This document shows, piece by piece, positions 43,458 to 54,521 of a stretch of 64,000 nucleotides of DNA. Positions within the stretch are counted from its first letter, which is position 1, and the number at the start of each line of letters is the position of its first letter. Made by a program: the position numbers and the translations under genes. Source of the stretch: Agrobacterium cavarae (GTDB lineage: Bacteria; Pseudomonadota; Alphaproteobacteria; Rhizobiales; Rhizobiaceae); assembly GCF_004310285.1 (NCBI RefSeq), contig NZ_SISF01000032.1, positions 372,001 through 436,000 on the forward strand. Reading direction: 5' to 3'. The notes under the pieces are model-generated. The model saw nothing but the letters and a program-made list of their open reading frames with translations, searched no databases and was not told the origin of the DNA.

Positions 43458-44498
43458 ATGCAGATGAAAACGGCGGACATCATGAAGCTCAAGGAATTCG
43501 CAGAACAGGTCGGCCTTTCTCCGACGACGGTCAGCCGCGCCCTTGGGGGCTATCCGGAGGTTCGCCAGGAAACCCGCGAGCGGGTGATGGAGGCTGCCCG
43601 CAGGCTCGGCTATCGCCCCAATGCCAATGCAGTTAGGCTCGTGACCGGGCGCGCGGGCGCCATCGGCGTCGTCATGGGCCGCAGTGGCGGCGGACACTTC
43701 TTCTCGGAATTCATGGGCGGCATGGCCGCGCGTCTGGAAGGCCAGGAAACCGACATTCTTGTCAGTGTTGCCATCGACAACAATCTCGATGAGGAACTGG
43801 CGATCTTCAACCGTCTGGCGGCAAGCGGCAAGGTGGATGGCATCGTCGTCCACTCGCCCCGCCCTGCGGATGAACGCGTGGCCCTGCTGAACCGGCTGGG
43901 CGTGCCCTTTATCGTGCATGGCCGGTCGAAGACGTCGTTTCCGCATGCCTGGCTCGATATCGACAATCGCGACGTCACCTACCGTCCCACCATGCATTTT
44001 CTCGAGCGCGGACACCGGCGCATTGCCCTCATCAATGGACCGAAAGGCCGAACATTCGTCAACGACCGCGAACAGGGATTTGCGGACGCGCTTTCGGAAT
44101 ACGGGCTTTCACCCGACCCGAAGCTGATGATGAACGAGCATTTCAGCGAGGAGACGGCCTTTCGATTCGCCCGCGCACTTCTGGAGCAACCATCGCGCCC
44201 CACTGCCTTCGTTGCGGGAGCGATGATGACGGCTCAAGGTGTCTATCGTGCCGCGACACAACTGGGTCTCGTCATCGGCAAGGACGTGTCCGTCATCGCT
44301 CATGACGATGTGTTTCCCTATCTGACGCCTGAGAGCATGCTGCCACCGCTATCCACCACCCGCTCGTCCATGCGCATGGCCGGCATGCGCGTGACCGAAC
44401 TTCTCCTCCAGATTATCTCCGGCAGACCGATTCAGGAATGCCAGGAACTGTGGCCGGTGGAGTTGATCCTGCGTCAGTCCACCGGCTCAGCGTCCTGA
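43458..44498 (+). CDS. thuR: LacI-family regulator ThuR
   Basis: A 346-residue repressor. The N-terminal helix-turn-helix reads MKLKEFAEQVGLSPTTVSRAL with the hinge RRLGYRPNANA, and a periplasmic-binding-protein-like sensor domain follows. It is divergent from thuE, the standard place for the regulator of this operon. Starts at 43458, 43464 and 43482 are all possible; the last gives the usual MKLKEFA opening, but none has a strong ribosome site. Confidence 0.92.
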   Translation: MQMKTADIMKLKEFAEQVGLSPTTVSRALGGYPEVRQETRERVMEAARRLGYRPNANAVRLVTGRAGAIGVVMGRSGGGHFFSEFMGGMAARLEGQETDILVSVAIDNNLDEELAIFNRLAASGKVDGIVVHSPRPADERVALLNRLGVPFIVHGRSKTSFPHAWLDIDNRDVTYRPTMHFLERGHRRIALINGPKGRTFVNDREQGFADALSEYGLSPDPKLMMNEHFSEETAFRFARALLEQPSRPTAFVAGAMMTAQGVYRAATQLGLVIGKDVSVIAHDDVFPYLTPESMLPPLSTTRSSMRMAGMRVTELLLQIISGRPIQECQELWPVELILRQSTGSAS

Positions 44499-44652
44499 AA
44501 GACAATGGCAAAGCTCCTCTAGCTTTGCTGGGCTCAGCCATCTGTCGATGCTGTTTCGCCAGCGTCCAACCGATGACGATGTCCCGTCGTTCCTCACCAT
44601 CGCATGGAGCGCGAACCCCTTCTCCGATTGTGGTCCAGACTCATCGCATTCC

Positions 44653-45822
44653 TTACGGCTTGATGACGACTTTGATGCAGCCATCGTCCTTGTTCTTGAA
44701 GGTCTCGTATAGGCCGGGCCCTTCCTCCAGTGTCGCGCGATGGGTGATGACGAAGGATGGATCGATCTCGCCTTTCAGCACGCGGTCCATCAACATCGGC
44801 AGGTAGCGCTGGACGGGCGTCTGCGCCATGCGAAAGGTCAAGCCGCGATTGATGGCAGAGCCCATCGGAATCTTATCGAGAAACCCACCATAGACGCCGA
44901 CGATGGAAACAGTGCCGAAGTTGCGGCAGCAGTGAATGGCCTGACGCAGCACATGCGGCCGATCGGTCCCCATAAAGGTTGCGACCTTGATCCGGTCGAT
45001 GCGGGAGTCCCAGCTGGCTGCAGGGTCTGCCTCTGTCCCGACAGCATCGATGCAGGCATCCGCGCCACGCCCGCCGGTCAGTTGCATGATCTCGTCATAG
45101 ATATCGGTTTCCAGATAGTTCAGCGTCAGCGCACCGGAAGCCGCCGCAAGCGCGAGGCGCTCCGCCACACTGTCGACGGCAATCACGCGGGCAGCACCCA
45201 GCATGTAAGCAGAGCGGATCGCCATCTGACCGACCGGTCCACAGCCCCATATGGCAACCGTCTCGCCGGGTTGGATATTGCAGAATTCCGCCGCCATGTA
45301 TCCTGTCGGGAAAATGTCGGACAGAAAGAGAGCCTGCTCATCGGTCAAGCCGTCGGGCACCTTGATTGGCCCCACATCTGCATAGGGGACCCGAAGATAT
45401 TCCGCCTGACCGCCGCTATAGCCGCCAAGCATATGCGTATAGCCGAAAAGACCGGCGGGAGAATTGCCCCACATCTTCTTCGCTTTCTCCTTGTCGGGAT
45501 TACTGTTCTCGCAACCGGAAAAGAAGCCGCGCTGACAAAAGAAGCAATGCCCGCAGGAAATGGTGAACGGCACAACCACCCGGTCACCGACCTGCAGCTT
45601 GCTGTTTCCTTTGCCCACTTCAACGACCTCACCCATGGCCTCATGGCCCATAACATCGCCGGAATGCATGTCAGGCACGGAGCCTTGATAAAGATGAAGA
45701 TCGGAGCCGCAGATCGCGCAAGCGGTTACTTTGATGATGGCATCCCGATCATCTTCGATGATGGGGTCGGGCACGGTTTCGCATCGAATATCGTGTTTGC
45801 CGTGCCAGGTCAGCGCCTTCAT
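44653..45822 (-). CDS. zinc-dependent alcohol/formaldehyde dehydrogenase-like protein
   Basis: A 389-residue medium-chain dehydrogenase. Catalytic-zinc ligands appear in CAICGSDLH and MGHEAMGEV. A structural-zinc Cys set (SCGHCFFCQRGFFSGC) is complete. The Rossmann motif is IWGCGPVGQMA. The extended insert after the zinc loop and GGRGADACIDAVG place it near glutathione-independent formaldehyde dehydrogenases. The real substrate is unknown. Its ATG follows GAGGAG. It converges on thuR. Confidence 0.92.
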   Translation of the reverse strand: MKALTWHGKHDIRCETVPDPIIEDDRDAIIKVTACAICGSDLHLYQGSVPDMHSGDVMGHEAMGEVVEVGKGNSKLQVGDRVVVPFTISCGHCFFCQRGFFSGCENSNPDKEKAKKMWGNSPAGLFGYTHMLGGYSGGQAEYLRVPYADVGPIKVPDGLTDEQALFLSDIFPTGYMAAEFCNIQPGETVAIWGCGPVGQMAIRSAYMLGAARVIAVDSVAERLALAAASGALTLNYLETDIYDEIMQLTGGRGADACIDAVGTEADPAASWDSRIDRIKVATFMGTDRPHVLRQAIHCCRNFGTVSIVGVYGGFLDKIPMGSAINRGLTFRMAQTPVQRYLPMLMDRVLKGEIDPSFVITHRATLEEGPGLYETFKNKDDGCIKVVIKP

Positions 45823-45984
45823 AACATTCTCCTCTGGTTCGCTTGGTGTAGCGCTTCTTCGAACCAGAGCTTTTTAAGATTGTTCCTGACAGTGCGTCAG
45901 CCGGCAGCAATCAAGCCACTCGAAAAGACCAAGGCGCAACGACATATCGCGGCCTTGCTGTGGGGGATAACCCGTCCGTGAAGG

Positions 45985-48672
45985 TTACTGGATATCCAGC
46001 AGACGTTCCAGATAGCGGCGTTCCACATCCGCAGGCGGATTGTTACCGAGCTTTTCGCGGATTGCTTCGAGAATCTCACGTGCGCGCTGCACGTCGATTT
46101 CATCTGGTACCCGAACCTGTGAATCACCGAAATCCGGGCCGGAATTGGCGCGGGGACGGCCAAGCGGATCGCGGCCGTTCTGGTCGCCCTGCCCCATCAT
46201 GCCCTGCTGACCCTGGCCAGGCTGCTGCCCCTGCTGGCGCATGGCCTGCATGATCTGGCCCATCATATCCTGCGCGCCCTGGCGCAGCGCATTCAGCGCA
46301 TTGCCCTGACCTTCGACAGCCCGTTCGCCACGGCCCTGCCCCAGCGCTTCACCGGCGCCCTTCATTTCCTGCTCGGCCTTGCCGAAATTCTGACCTGGCT
46401 CCATGCCGAGATCGCGGAGGCCCTTTTGCAGGTCACCGAGCTGCTTGCCCAGTCCCTCCTGCTGCTGGCGCAGGTTCTTCAACGCCTCGCGAAGTTGCTG
46501 GGCGGTCATCTGATCGGGGTTTTGCCCCTGTCCATTCTGGGGCTGGCCATTCTGCTGCTCGCCGTTCTGGCCTTGCTGATCTTGCGGCTGCTGGCCGTTC
46601 TCGCCCATCTGCTGCTCGCCGCCCTCTTCGCCCTGCTGAGGATCGCCGCGCTGCATACGGTCGCGCAGCGCCTGGTCGAGCTTGAAGGTCTCGTCCATCA
46701 GCTTCTGTTGCTGCTGCATGATCTCGCCCAGCTTGTCGATCTGCTGTCGCAACTGGCTATTTTCCTGTTGCTGTTGGCCCTGCTGGCCGCGCTGCGGGCG
46801 GCCAGCCTGCAGGTTGTTCATCATCCGCTGCATCTGCGACAGCATTTCCTGCGCGGCATCGCGGTTGCCGGAACGAGCTAGGTTCTCGATCTGGTTCATC
46901 ATGTTTTCCAGATCGCGCTGACGCAGCACGTTCTGCGCCTGCTGGTTCATATTGCCCTGTGGTGCATTTTGCATGCGCTGCGCGAGTTCCTTCATGAAGT
47001 CGTTCATCGCCTCGCGAAGCTCCTGCATCAGCTTGGCTATCTCCTCATCCGGTGCCTTGCGTTCCAGTGCCTGCGACAGGGCATCCTGCGCATCGCGCAA
47101 GCGCTTTTCCGCCTGCGACAGATCACCGTCTTCGATACCCAAAGCGATTTCCCAGAGATAGTCCGCCGTATTCTTCAGCATCTCCTCATTATAGGCGAGC
47201 TTCATGCGCGCCTGCGCCGATTGCAGCAGGAGGTAGTGCGTCTTGTTGGGGATGGTCTCTTCCGGACGCAGACTGACCGCCTCATTATAGGCGATCGCCT
47301 TTGGTATCTGGCGTGTATCGAGTGAGAAAATCTGCCGCTGTTCTGCGACCGAGGCCGCGAGTGGCTCGGAGAAATTGCGCCCCGGAAGGATCATTTCCTG
47401 CGGAGGGCTCTTGCCCGTCTGACCTGCGCCATCGGTTGCGACCAGCGTAATGCGGACGCGTTTTCCCGCCATCGGATGTTCGGTGAGATTGCGGCTCGTC
47501 ACGCCCTTCATGTCACGCGGATTCTGGCGCGGAAGATCGAGCTTGTATTCCGGCGGCGGATAAAGCGGCGTGGCGTCAGCCTGAACATCGAGAGGCTCGA
47601 TGACGGCATGGGCTTCACGCACGCCATAATCGTCCTTGGCGGTGAAGCCGATCTCCAGCGCACCATTGGCCGCACGGCGCGGCAGATTGTCAAAAGCGAT
47701 GACCGGCGGCTTGTCCGGAATGATGTTGAAGAACCAGGACTGGCCGTTCGCCTCGATCGTGCCGCTCTCCTTGAACTCCATCGTAAAGGTGCGCGGCGCA
47801 ACTGCGGTCTGGCCCTCGGGGCTTGGCTGGGCAGGCGCAACAGCGACGTTCGCCTTTTCCTGTGCGCCTTCCGGCGCAAGCTTTTGCAACTCGCCGGCCG
47901 CGTCAGGCTCGAAGGTGACCTCCTCCTGGCCTACACCACCCGTCATGCGGATCGTCAGCTTGGAGGATTGCGGAACGGAGACCGCGTCCTCGCGATCGGC
48001 ATTCTGGCTGGTGAGAAAAATGGGCGCCCGACCGGTATAGGATGGCGGCGTCACCCAGGCATCGAGACGGATATCCGGGTTCAGCGGCCCGGAGGCCGGA
48101 CGGCTGCGAAATGCATCGGCAATGCTGCCTGCACCGTTCGAATAGGAGAAGCCGAACGCAGCAACGAGAAGCAGTGCCGGGATAGCACGGAGCGCCATCC
48201 GGTCGTGGCGGGCGATATCCGGCCGCGGCAAACCTGCATCGAGCGCGGCGATCCGCTCGGCCATGCGCGTCTGGTGCTCTTTCCACAGAGCGCGCGCAAT
48301 GGGAGTGTCGAAAGCGGGCTCGTCTTCCTGCACGCCGACCGGCTGGTGGGGAAGACCATTACGCTCTTCAAGCAGGCGCGAGGCTTCTTCCTTCGAGGGC
48401 CAGCGCAGACGTGCAATCGGCAGAAGCGCGCTGAGGAATGTAAAGACGACAATAAAAACGACAGCCCAGCGCAAAAGGTCAGGCATCTGCCGGAACAGGC
48501 CGAACCAACCAAGCGAGAGAAACACCGCGGCGACCGAGAGCGGCAGAAGCGTCTTCGGCGCAAGGCGCTCGGCAAACAGAACGAGTTTCGCAAAGAACCG
48601 TTTGGCCGCCACGCGCCGTGCCAGCTCAGGTCTCTTGTCGAAAGCGCCTTTTCCGCCTTGCCTGGTGGTCAT
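45985..48672 (-). CDS. TIGR02302 (DUF4175) membrane protein
   Basis: An 895-residue protein of unknown function found in Rhizobiales. Two hydrophobic helices near the N-terminus (about 35-85) and another near 145-170 anchor a large periplasmic part. Residues of about 560-870 are extremely rich in Gln, Asn, Gly and Met (QQGQNGEQQNGQ type units), then a conserved C-terminus (RVPDEIDVQRAREILEAIREK) follows. The ATG at 48672 has CGGGAG upstream and is preferred to a GTG nine codons earlier. It lies 175 bp behind lysA. Confidence 0.88.
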   Translation of the reverse strand: MTTRQGGKGAFDKRPELARRVAAKRFFAKLVLFAERLAPKTLLPLSVAAVFLSLGWFGLFRQMPDLLRWAVVFIVVFTFLSALLPIARLRWPSKEEASRLLEERNGLPHQPVGVQEDEPAFDTPIARALWKEHQTRMAERIAALDAGLPRPDIARHDRMALRAIPALLLVAAFGFSYSNGAGSIADAFRSRPASGPLNPDIRLDAWVTPPSYTGRAPIFLTSQNADREDAVSVPQSSKLTIRMTGGVGQEEVTFEPDAAGELQKLAPEGAQEKANVAVAPAQPSPEGQTAVAPRTFTMEFKESGTIEANGQSWFFNIIPDKPPVIAFDNLPRRAANGALEIGFTAKDDYGVREAHAVIEPLDVQADATPLYPPPEYKLDLPRQNPRDMKGVTSRNLTEHPMAGKRVRITLVATDGAGQTGKSPPQEMILPGRNFSEPLAASVAEQRQIFSLDTRQIPKAIAYNEAVSLRPEETIPNKTHYLLLQSAQARMKLAYNEEMLKNTADYLWEIALGIEDGDLSQAEKRLRDAQDALSQALERKAPDEEIAKLMQELREAMNDFMKELAQRMQNAPQGNMNQQAQNVLRQRDLENMMNQIENLARSGNRDAAQEMLSQMQRMMNNLQAGRPQRGQQGQQQQENSQLRQQIDKLGEIMQQQQKLMDETFKLDQALRDRMQRGDPQQGEEGGEQQMGENGQQPQDQQGQNGEQQNGQPQNGQGQNPDQMTAQQLREALKNLRQQQEGLGKQLGDLQKGLRDLGMEPGQNFGKAEQEMKGAGEALGQGRGERAVEGQGNALNALRQGAQDMMGQIMQAMRQQGQQPGQGQQGMMGQGDQNGRDPLGRPRANSGPDFGDSQVRVPDEIDVQRAREILEAIREKLGNNPPADVERRYLERLLDIQ

Positions 48673-48847
48673 CAATCCGTTCTCCCGGTCTGGCCACACG
48701 ATCTCGCCGCCAGTCCCGCCAATGACGCAGCCGCGAAATCTTTCAGTGCAACAGCGTGCAGGATAGCATTGTTTGTGGCGAAGACGAGGGCAAGCCAGCG
48801 CTTGCTCTGCTTTTTTCGTCCAGTTCGCCTAATCGTGATAGACGCTC

Positions 48848-50116
48848 TCAGTCCAGCCAGGCCGGCACGGAGTCGAGCGCGATCAGTTCTTCATAGGTGC
48901 CGCGCGGGCGAATGACATGGAACTGGTCTCCACTGACCAGCACCTCCGGCACCAGAAGCCGCGAGTTGTAAGTCCCGGCCTGCACCGCGCCATAGGCACC
49001 GGCAGAGCTAACGGCAATGAGATCACCGGGCTCAGGTTCCGCCATCTCGCGATCAAGCGCCAGATAATCGCCCGTCTCGCAGACCGGTCCCACCACATCC
49101 GCCTTGATGCGCGGCGCATCTGCGGACGGCTGCACGACGGGGCGGATGCCGTGATAGGCTTCATACAGCGTCGGACGGATGAGGTCGTTCATCGCCGCAT
49201 CTACGATGACGAATGACTTCTCCCCGCCATCCTTCACGTAGAGGACTTCGGTGACAAGGATGCCAGCATTGCCGACGATGAGGCGGCCTGGCTCGGTGAC
49301 GATCTTGCAGTTGAGGCTCTTCAGCTCGTTCTTGACGATATGCGCATAGGCATCCGGCAGGGGTGGCGGATTGTTGTCGTCCTTATAGGGAATGCCCAAG
49401 CCCCCACCGATGTCCACATGGCTGATCGTGTGACCATCACCGCGCAACGACTCCACCAACTCGCGCAGCAGTCGGAACGCATCTTCGAAAGGCTGCAGCT
49501 CGGTAATCTGGCTGCCGATATGCATGTCGATGCCGCTGACATCGATGCCGGGAAGTGTCGCTGCATGGGCATAGACGGCCCGCGCCCGCTGATAGGAAAT
49601 CCCGAACTTGTTTTCCTTCTTGCCGGTCGAAATCTTGGCGTGCGTCTTTGCATCCACATCCGGGTTGATGCGGAAGGAGACATGCGCCTTCTTACCCGCC
49701 TTCACTGCGCGCAGATTGAGAACCTCGAGTTCCGGCTCCGACTCCACGTTGAAGCAATAGATGCCGGCCTCCAGCGCCAGATCCATTTCGGCCGGTGTCT
49801 TGCCAACGCCGGAAAACATGATGCGGCTTGCCGGCACGCCGGCGGCCAGCGCACGACGAAGCTCACCGCCTGATACGACGTCGATCCCCGCGCCAAGTTT
49901 TGCCAGCGTCTTCAGCACGGCCTGGTTGGAGTTCGCCTTCATGGCATAGCAGACCATCGCATCCACATCGCTGAAGGCCTCGGAAAAGACCTTGTAGTGA
50001 CGCTCGAGCGTCGCCGTCGAATAGACGTAGAAGGGCGTTCCAACAGCCTTGGCGATTTCGGGCACGGGAACGTTTTCGGCGTGCAGCACGCCGTCGATGT
50101 AATGAAAATGGTTCAC
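48848..50116 (-). CDS. lysA: diaminopimelate decarboxylase
   Basis: PLP-dependent enzyme making lysine from meso-diaminopimelate, the final pathway step. The 422-residue fold-type III protein has the PLP Lys in CYAMKANSN, a HIGSQI segment, GGGLGIPY, and the dimer-interface catalytic Cys in VGPVCETGD. It is 12 bp behind lptM in the same direction. This argH, lptM, lysA order facing tlpA is common in Rhizobiales. Confidence 0.97.
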   Translation of the reverse strand: MNHFHYIDGVLHAENVPVPEIAKAVGTPFYVYSTATLERHYKVFSEAFSDVDAMVCYAMKANSNQAVLKTLAKLGAGIDVVSGGELRRALAAGVPASRIMFSGVGKTPAEMDLALEAGIYCFNVESEPELEVLNLRAVKAGKKAHVSFRINPDVDAKTHAKISTGKKENKFGISYQRARAVYAHAATLPGIDVSGIDMHIGSQITELQPFEDAFRLLRELVESLRGDGHTISHVDIGGGLGIPYKDDNNPPPLPDAYAHIVKNELKSLNCKIVTEPGRLIVGNAGILVTEVLYVKDGGEKSFVIVDAAMNDLIRPTLYEAYHGIRPVVQPSADAPRIKADVVGPVCETGDYLALDREMAEPEPGDLIAVSSAGAYGAVQAGTYNSRLLVPEVLVSGDQFHVIRPRGTYEELIALDSVPAWLD

Positions 50117-50128
50117 GGCTGTAATCCG

Positions 50129-50323
50129 TTACAGAAGCTTGTCGAGGATGAAGGGGCGTTCCGGCGTCGTTTCCACCTTGCCGTTTGTGCGCTGGTTGCG
50201 CTGCTCGACCGGCGTGCTCGGCGCATCGAGATCGCCCTTGCGGCCACAGCTGGAGAGAGCAAGACCTGCAGCGAGCGCCACGCTGACCGGAATGATGATA
50301 CTGCGAGAGGTTTTAAGGAGCAT
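50129..50323 (-). CDS. lptM: small LptM-like lipoprotein
   Basis: A 64-residue lipoprotein. The signal peptide ends in a lipobox ALSSC followed by GRKGDLDAP, the signature (CGxKGxL) of the YifL/LptM group; in Escherichia coli LptM helps LptD oxidative maturation. The ATG at 50323 has a modest upstream site; the longer open frame would hide the signal peptide. Usual neighbour of lysA. Confidence 0.88.
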   Translation of the reverse strand: MLLKTSRSIIIPVSVALAAGLALSSCGRKGDLDAPSTPVEQRNQRTNGKVETTPERPFILDKLL

Positions 50324-50357
50324 GGACCCGTCCAAAGGAAATCTTTGCATCTCTGAT

Positions 50358-50390
50358 AACGAAAAACAGGGAGCTTGTGCACCCTGTTTC
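50358..50390 (-). terminator. rho-independent terminator after argH
   Basis: On -, AAACAGGG and CCCTGTTT form an 8-bp stem with a 10-nt loop, followed by TTTTTCG. It starts 41 nt after the argH stop and ends 35 nt before lptM, splitting argH from lptM-lysA. Confidence 0.82.
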
Positions 50391-50430
50391 TTGTGATGGT
50401 GGCGTAACGCCAGATTGATCGGTTGCTCGA

Positions 50431-51831
<1,401 letters not shown>

Positions 51832-51853
51832 TGTGCATGCCCTGGAGTATTCG

Positions 51854-52522
51854 ATGACAGAAAAAAGACCTTTCAGACTTCCTTCCGTCAGACTTGTTGC
51901 AATTGCCGCCATCGCCGGCATTGTCTGCGGCGGGGGAGTGGTGTTGTTCAGGCATATTGGGTCTGAAGGACAGGTTCAAGGGGCAGCGGTGGCGGATGCG
52001 GCTTTATGTGAGGGTGCTGCCAAGCGCATCGCCGGCATCGAGCCCCTGCTGAAAGGCCAGATCGCGGCGATGTCGCCGACCGATAAGCCCCGTGTCATTC
52101 CGCTCTCCTTCAAATCGGCCGAAGGCACGGCGATGACGCAAGCGGATCTCAAAGGCAAAACCGTTCTTCTGAATCTCTGGGCCACATGGTGTGTCCCCTG
52201 CCGCGAGGAGATGCCCGCTCTCAACGCTTTGGAGAAGGAAAAAGGCAGCGACGCATTTGAAGTCGTGACCATCAATATCGACAATGGCGAGGACGAGAAG
52301 CCGAAAGTCTTCATGAGCGAATACAAGATCGATTCGCTGAAGCTTTACCGCGATAGCTCCATGGGCGTCTTCAATGCCTTGAAAAAGGAAGGCCTTGCCT
52401 TCGGCCTGCCGGCGACGCTGCTTCTGGATGACAAGGGCTGCCTGCTCGCTTCCATGAACGGCCCGGCCGCCTGGGACAGCCCCGACGCCAAGGCGCTGGT
52501 AACGGCAGCAACCTCCCCCTGA
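51854..52522 (+). CDS. tlpA: thiol:disulfide interchange protein TlpA
   Basis: A membrane-anchored periplasmic thioredoxin-like reductase, 222 residues, that in rhizobia reduces Cu-delivery proteins and supports cytochrome oxidase assembly. One N-terminal anchor helix (about 12-35) is followed by a TlpA domain with active site WCVPC in LWATWCVPC and cis-Pro GLPATLLL. The ATG at 51854 has GGAG 6 nt upstream. Its stop abuts the convergent dehydrogenase stop in TGATCA. Confidence 0.94.
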   Translation: MTEKRPFRLPSVRLVAIAAIAGIVCGGGVVLFRHIGSEGQVQGAAVADAALCEGAAKRIAGIEPLLKGQIAAMSPTDKPRVIPLSFKSAEGTAMTQADLKGKTVLLNLWATWCVPCREEMPALNALEKEKGSDAFEVVTINIDNGEDEKPKVFMSEYKIDSLKLYRDSSMGVFNALKKEGLAFGLPATLLLDDKGCLLASMNGPAAWDSPDAKALVTAATSP

Positions 52523-53404
52523 TCAGCGTGTCGGGACCGGGATCTCGCCCCGGTAATCGTAAAAGCCGCGGCCGGATTTGCGGCCAAGCCAGCCGGCTTC
52601 GACATATTTGACCAGCAACGGGCATGGGCGATACTTGCTGTCGGCCAAGCCATCATGCAGAACCTGCATGATCGAAAGACAAGTGTCGAGACCGATGAAG
52701 TCGGCAAGCTGCAGTGGACCCATGGGGTGGTTTGCACCAAGCTTCATGGCCGTATCGATGGCTTCCACCGTGCCAACGCCTTCATAAAGCGTATAGATCG
52801 CCTCGTTGATCATCGGCAGAAGAATTCGGTTGACGATGAAGGCCGGGAAATCTTCCGCAACGGTAATCGCCTTATCCAGCGAGCGGACATAATCCTTGGC
52901 CGTCTCGAAGGTCTTTTCGCCGGTGGCAATACCGCGCACCAGTTCGACGAGCTTCATCACCGGTACCGGGTTCATGAAGTGAATGCCCATGAACTGTTCG
53001 GGGCGGTCGGTCGCAGATGCCAGGCGGGTAATGGACAGGGACGAGGTGTTGGTGGCAAGCAGGGCTTCACGTTTCAGCACCGGGCAGACCTGAGCGTAGA
53101 TCTTGCGCTTGACCTCTTCGTTCTCGGTAGCGGCCTCGATGACGAGATCCATTGCCGCCAGATCGTTCAGATCGGAAGACCCGCCGATCAGGCCAAGCGC
53201 GGACTTGCGCGCATCGTCTTCAAGCTTGCCGTTGGAGACTTGTCTCGCCAGATTGCCGTTGATGGTGGCCAGCCCCGCCTCGATGCGATCCTTGGAGACA
53301 TCGTAGATATGCACCTTGTAGCCTGCCAGAGCAGACACATGCGCGATGCCGCAGCCCATCTGACCGGCTCCGATAACACCGATGTTCTTGATTGGGGCTG
53401 TCAT
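52523..53404 (-). CDS. 3-hydroxybutyryl-CoA dehydrogenase
   Basis: A 293-residue NAD(P)-dependent 3-hydroxyacyl-CoA dehydrogenase of the short hbd/paaH type. The Rossmann motif is GVIGAGQMGCGIA. The catalytic His lies in MGIHFMNPVP and the Glu in VIEAATENEEVK. C-terminal SGRGFYDY matches the family. The ATG at 53404 has AGGAG 8 nt upstream. It follows etfBA in the same direction after a terminator, so it can be read separately or by partial read-through. Confidence 0.95.
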   Translation of the reverse strand: MTAPIKNIGVIGAGQMGCGIAHVSALAGYKVHIYDVSKDRIEAGLATINGNLARQVSNGKLEDDARKSALGLIGGSSDLNDLAAMDLVIEAATENEEVKRKIYAQVCPVLKREALLATNTSSLSITRLASATDRPEQFMGIHFMNPVPVMKLVELVRGIATGEKTFETAKDYVRSLDKAITVAEDFPAFIVNRILLPMINEAIYTLYEGVGTVEAIDTAMKLGANHPMGPLQLADFIGLDTCLSIMQVLHDGLADSKYRPCPLLVKYVEAGWLGRKSGRGFYDYRGEIPVPTR

Positions 53405-53514
53405 GCGTCTATCTCCTGTCGGGTTGGTCTCAGCGCTCATGGCGTCGAAGCGCGTCTTGGTCTTTCAGACTGACCCGGTCGCGCTTCAGATCTTCGTTGT
53501 TGCGCATATTGCCA

Positions 53515-53552
53515 CAAAACGAAAGCGGCGCGTCGGTAAAAACGCGCCGCTT
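53515..53552 (-). terminator. terminator of etfBA
   Basis: AAGCGGCGCGT and ACGCGCCGCTT form a perfect 11-bp stem around an 8-nt loop (53523-53552). On - the stem is followed by TCGTTTTGTG. It lies 17 nt after the etfA stop. Confidence 0.85.
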
Positions 53553-53568
53553 CCCATCATTGCGGTTA

Positions 53569-54498
53569 TCAGATTGCTTTTTCAAGCTCTGGAAGGGCTT
53601 CGAAGAGGTCTGCGACCAGACCGTAATCGGCAACCTGGAAGATTGGTGCCTCTTCGTCCTTGTTGATGGCGACGATGACCTTAGAGTCTTTCATACCCGC
53701 CAGATGCTGGATGGCACCGGAGATGCCGCAGGCGATGTAAAGCTGCGGAGCGACCACCTTGCCTGTCTGGCCAACCTGCCAGTCGTTCGGCGCATAACCG
53801 GCATCGACGGCAGCGCGCGATGCGCCGACGGCGGCACCAAGCTTGTCGGCAACCGGCAGGATGACTTCCTTGAACTTCTCCGAAGAACCGAGCGCACGAC
53901 CGCCCGAGATGATGATCTTGGCAGAGGTGAGTTCCGGACGGTCGGACGAAGCAAGCGCGTCCGAAACGAAGGAGGAAACGCCGGGGTTCTCGGCAGCCGA
54001 GACGGATTCGACGGAGGCAGAACCGCCAGCCTGAGCCGGAGCAAAGGACGCGGTACGAACGGTGATGACCTTCTTGGCGTCGGTCGACTGAACCGTCTGG
54101 ATAGCGTTGCCGGCATAGATCGGACGCTTGAAAGTATCGGAGGACACGACGTCCGTGATTTCGGAAATCTGCGCCACATCGAGAAGCGCTGCCACGCGGG
54201 GCAGCACATTCTTGGCCGAGGCCGTCGCGGGGGCGATGATCACACCATAGGACGCAGCCAGCGAAACGATCAGTGCAGCCAGCGGCTCGGCCAACTGGTT
54301 GGCGTAGGATGCGTCGTCGGCAAGCAGCACCTTGGAAACGCCGGAAAGCTTCGCAGCTTCATCGGCTGCCGCTTTGGCGCCCGAGCCGGCGACCAGCACA
54401 TGCACGTCACCACCAATTTGCGTTGCCGCCGTCAGCGTCTTTGCCGTCTGGTCGGAAAGGGTTGCAGTGTCGTGTTCTGCCAGAAGAAGAATGGCCAT
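53569..54498 (-). CDS. etfA: electron transfer flavoprotein, alpha subunit
   Basis: A 309-residue FAD-binding subunit that passes electrons from acyl-CoA and other dehydrogenases to ETF-quinone oxidoreductase. The FAD motif in the C-terminal domain is clear: SGGRALGSSEKF, GAAVGASRAAVDAG, GQTGKVVAPQLYIACGISG. AAGGGAGA lies before its ATG. It is 23 bp downstream of etfB. Confidence 0.97.
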   Translation of the reverse strand: MAILLLAEHDTATLSDQTAKTLTAATQIGGDVHVLVAGSGAKAAADEAAKLSGVSKVLLADDASYANQLAEPLAALIVSLAASYGVIIAPATASAKNVLPRVAALLDVAQISEITDVVSSDTFKRPIYAGNAIQTVQSTDAKKVITVRTASFAPAQAGGSASVESVSAAENPGVSSFVSDALASSDRPELTSAKIIISGGRALGSSEKFKEVILPVADKLGAAVGASRAAVDAGYAPNDWQVGQTGKVVAPQLYIACGISGAIQHLAGMKDSKVIVAINKDEEAPIFQVADYGLVADLFEALPELEKAI

Positions 54499-54521
54499 GG
54501 TTTATCTCCCTTTCACTTTCC

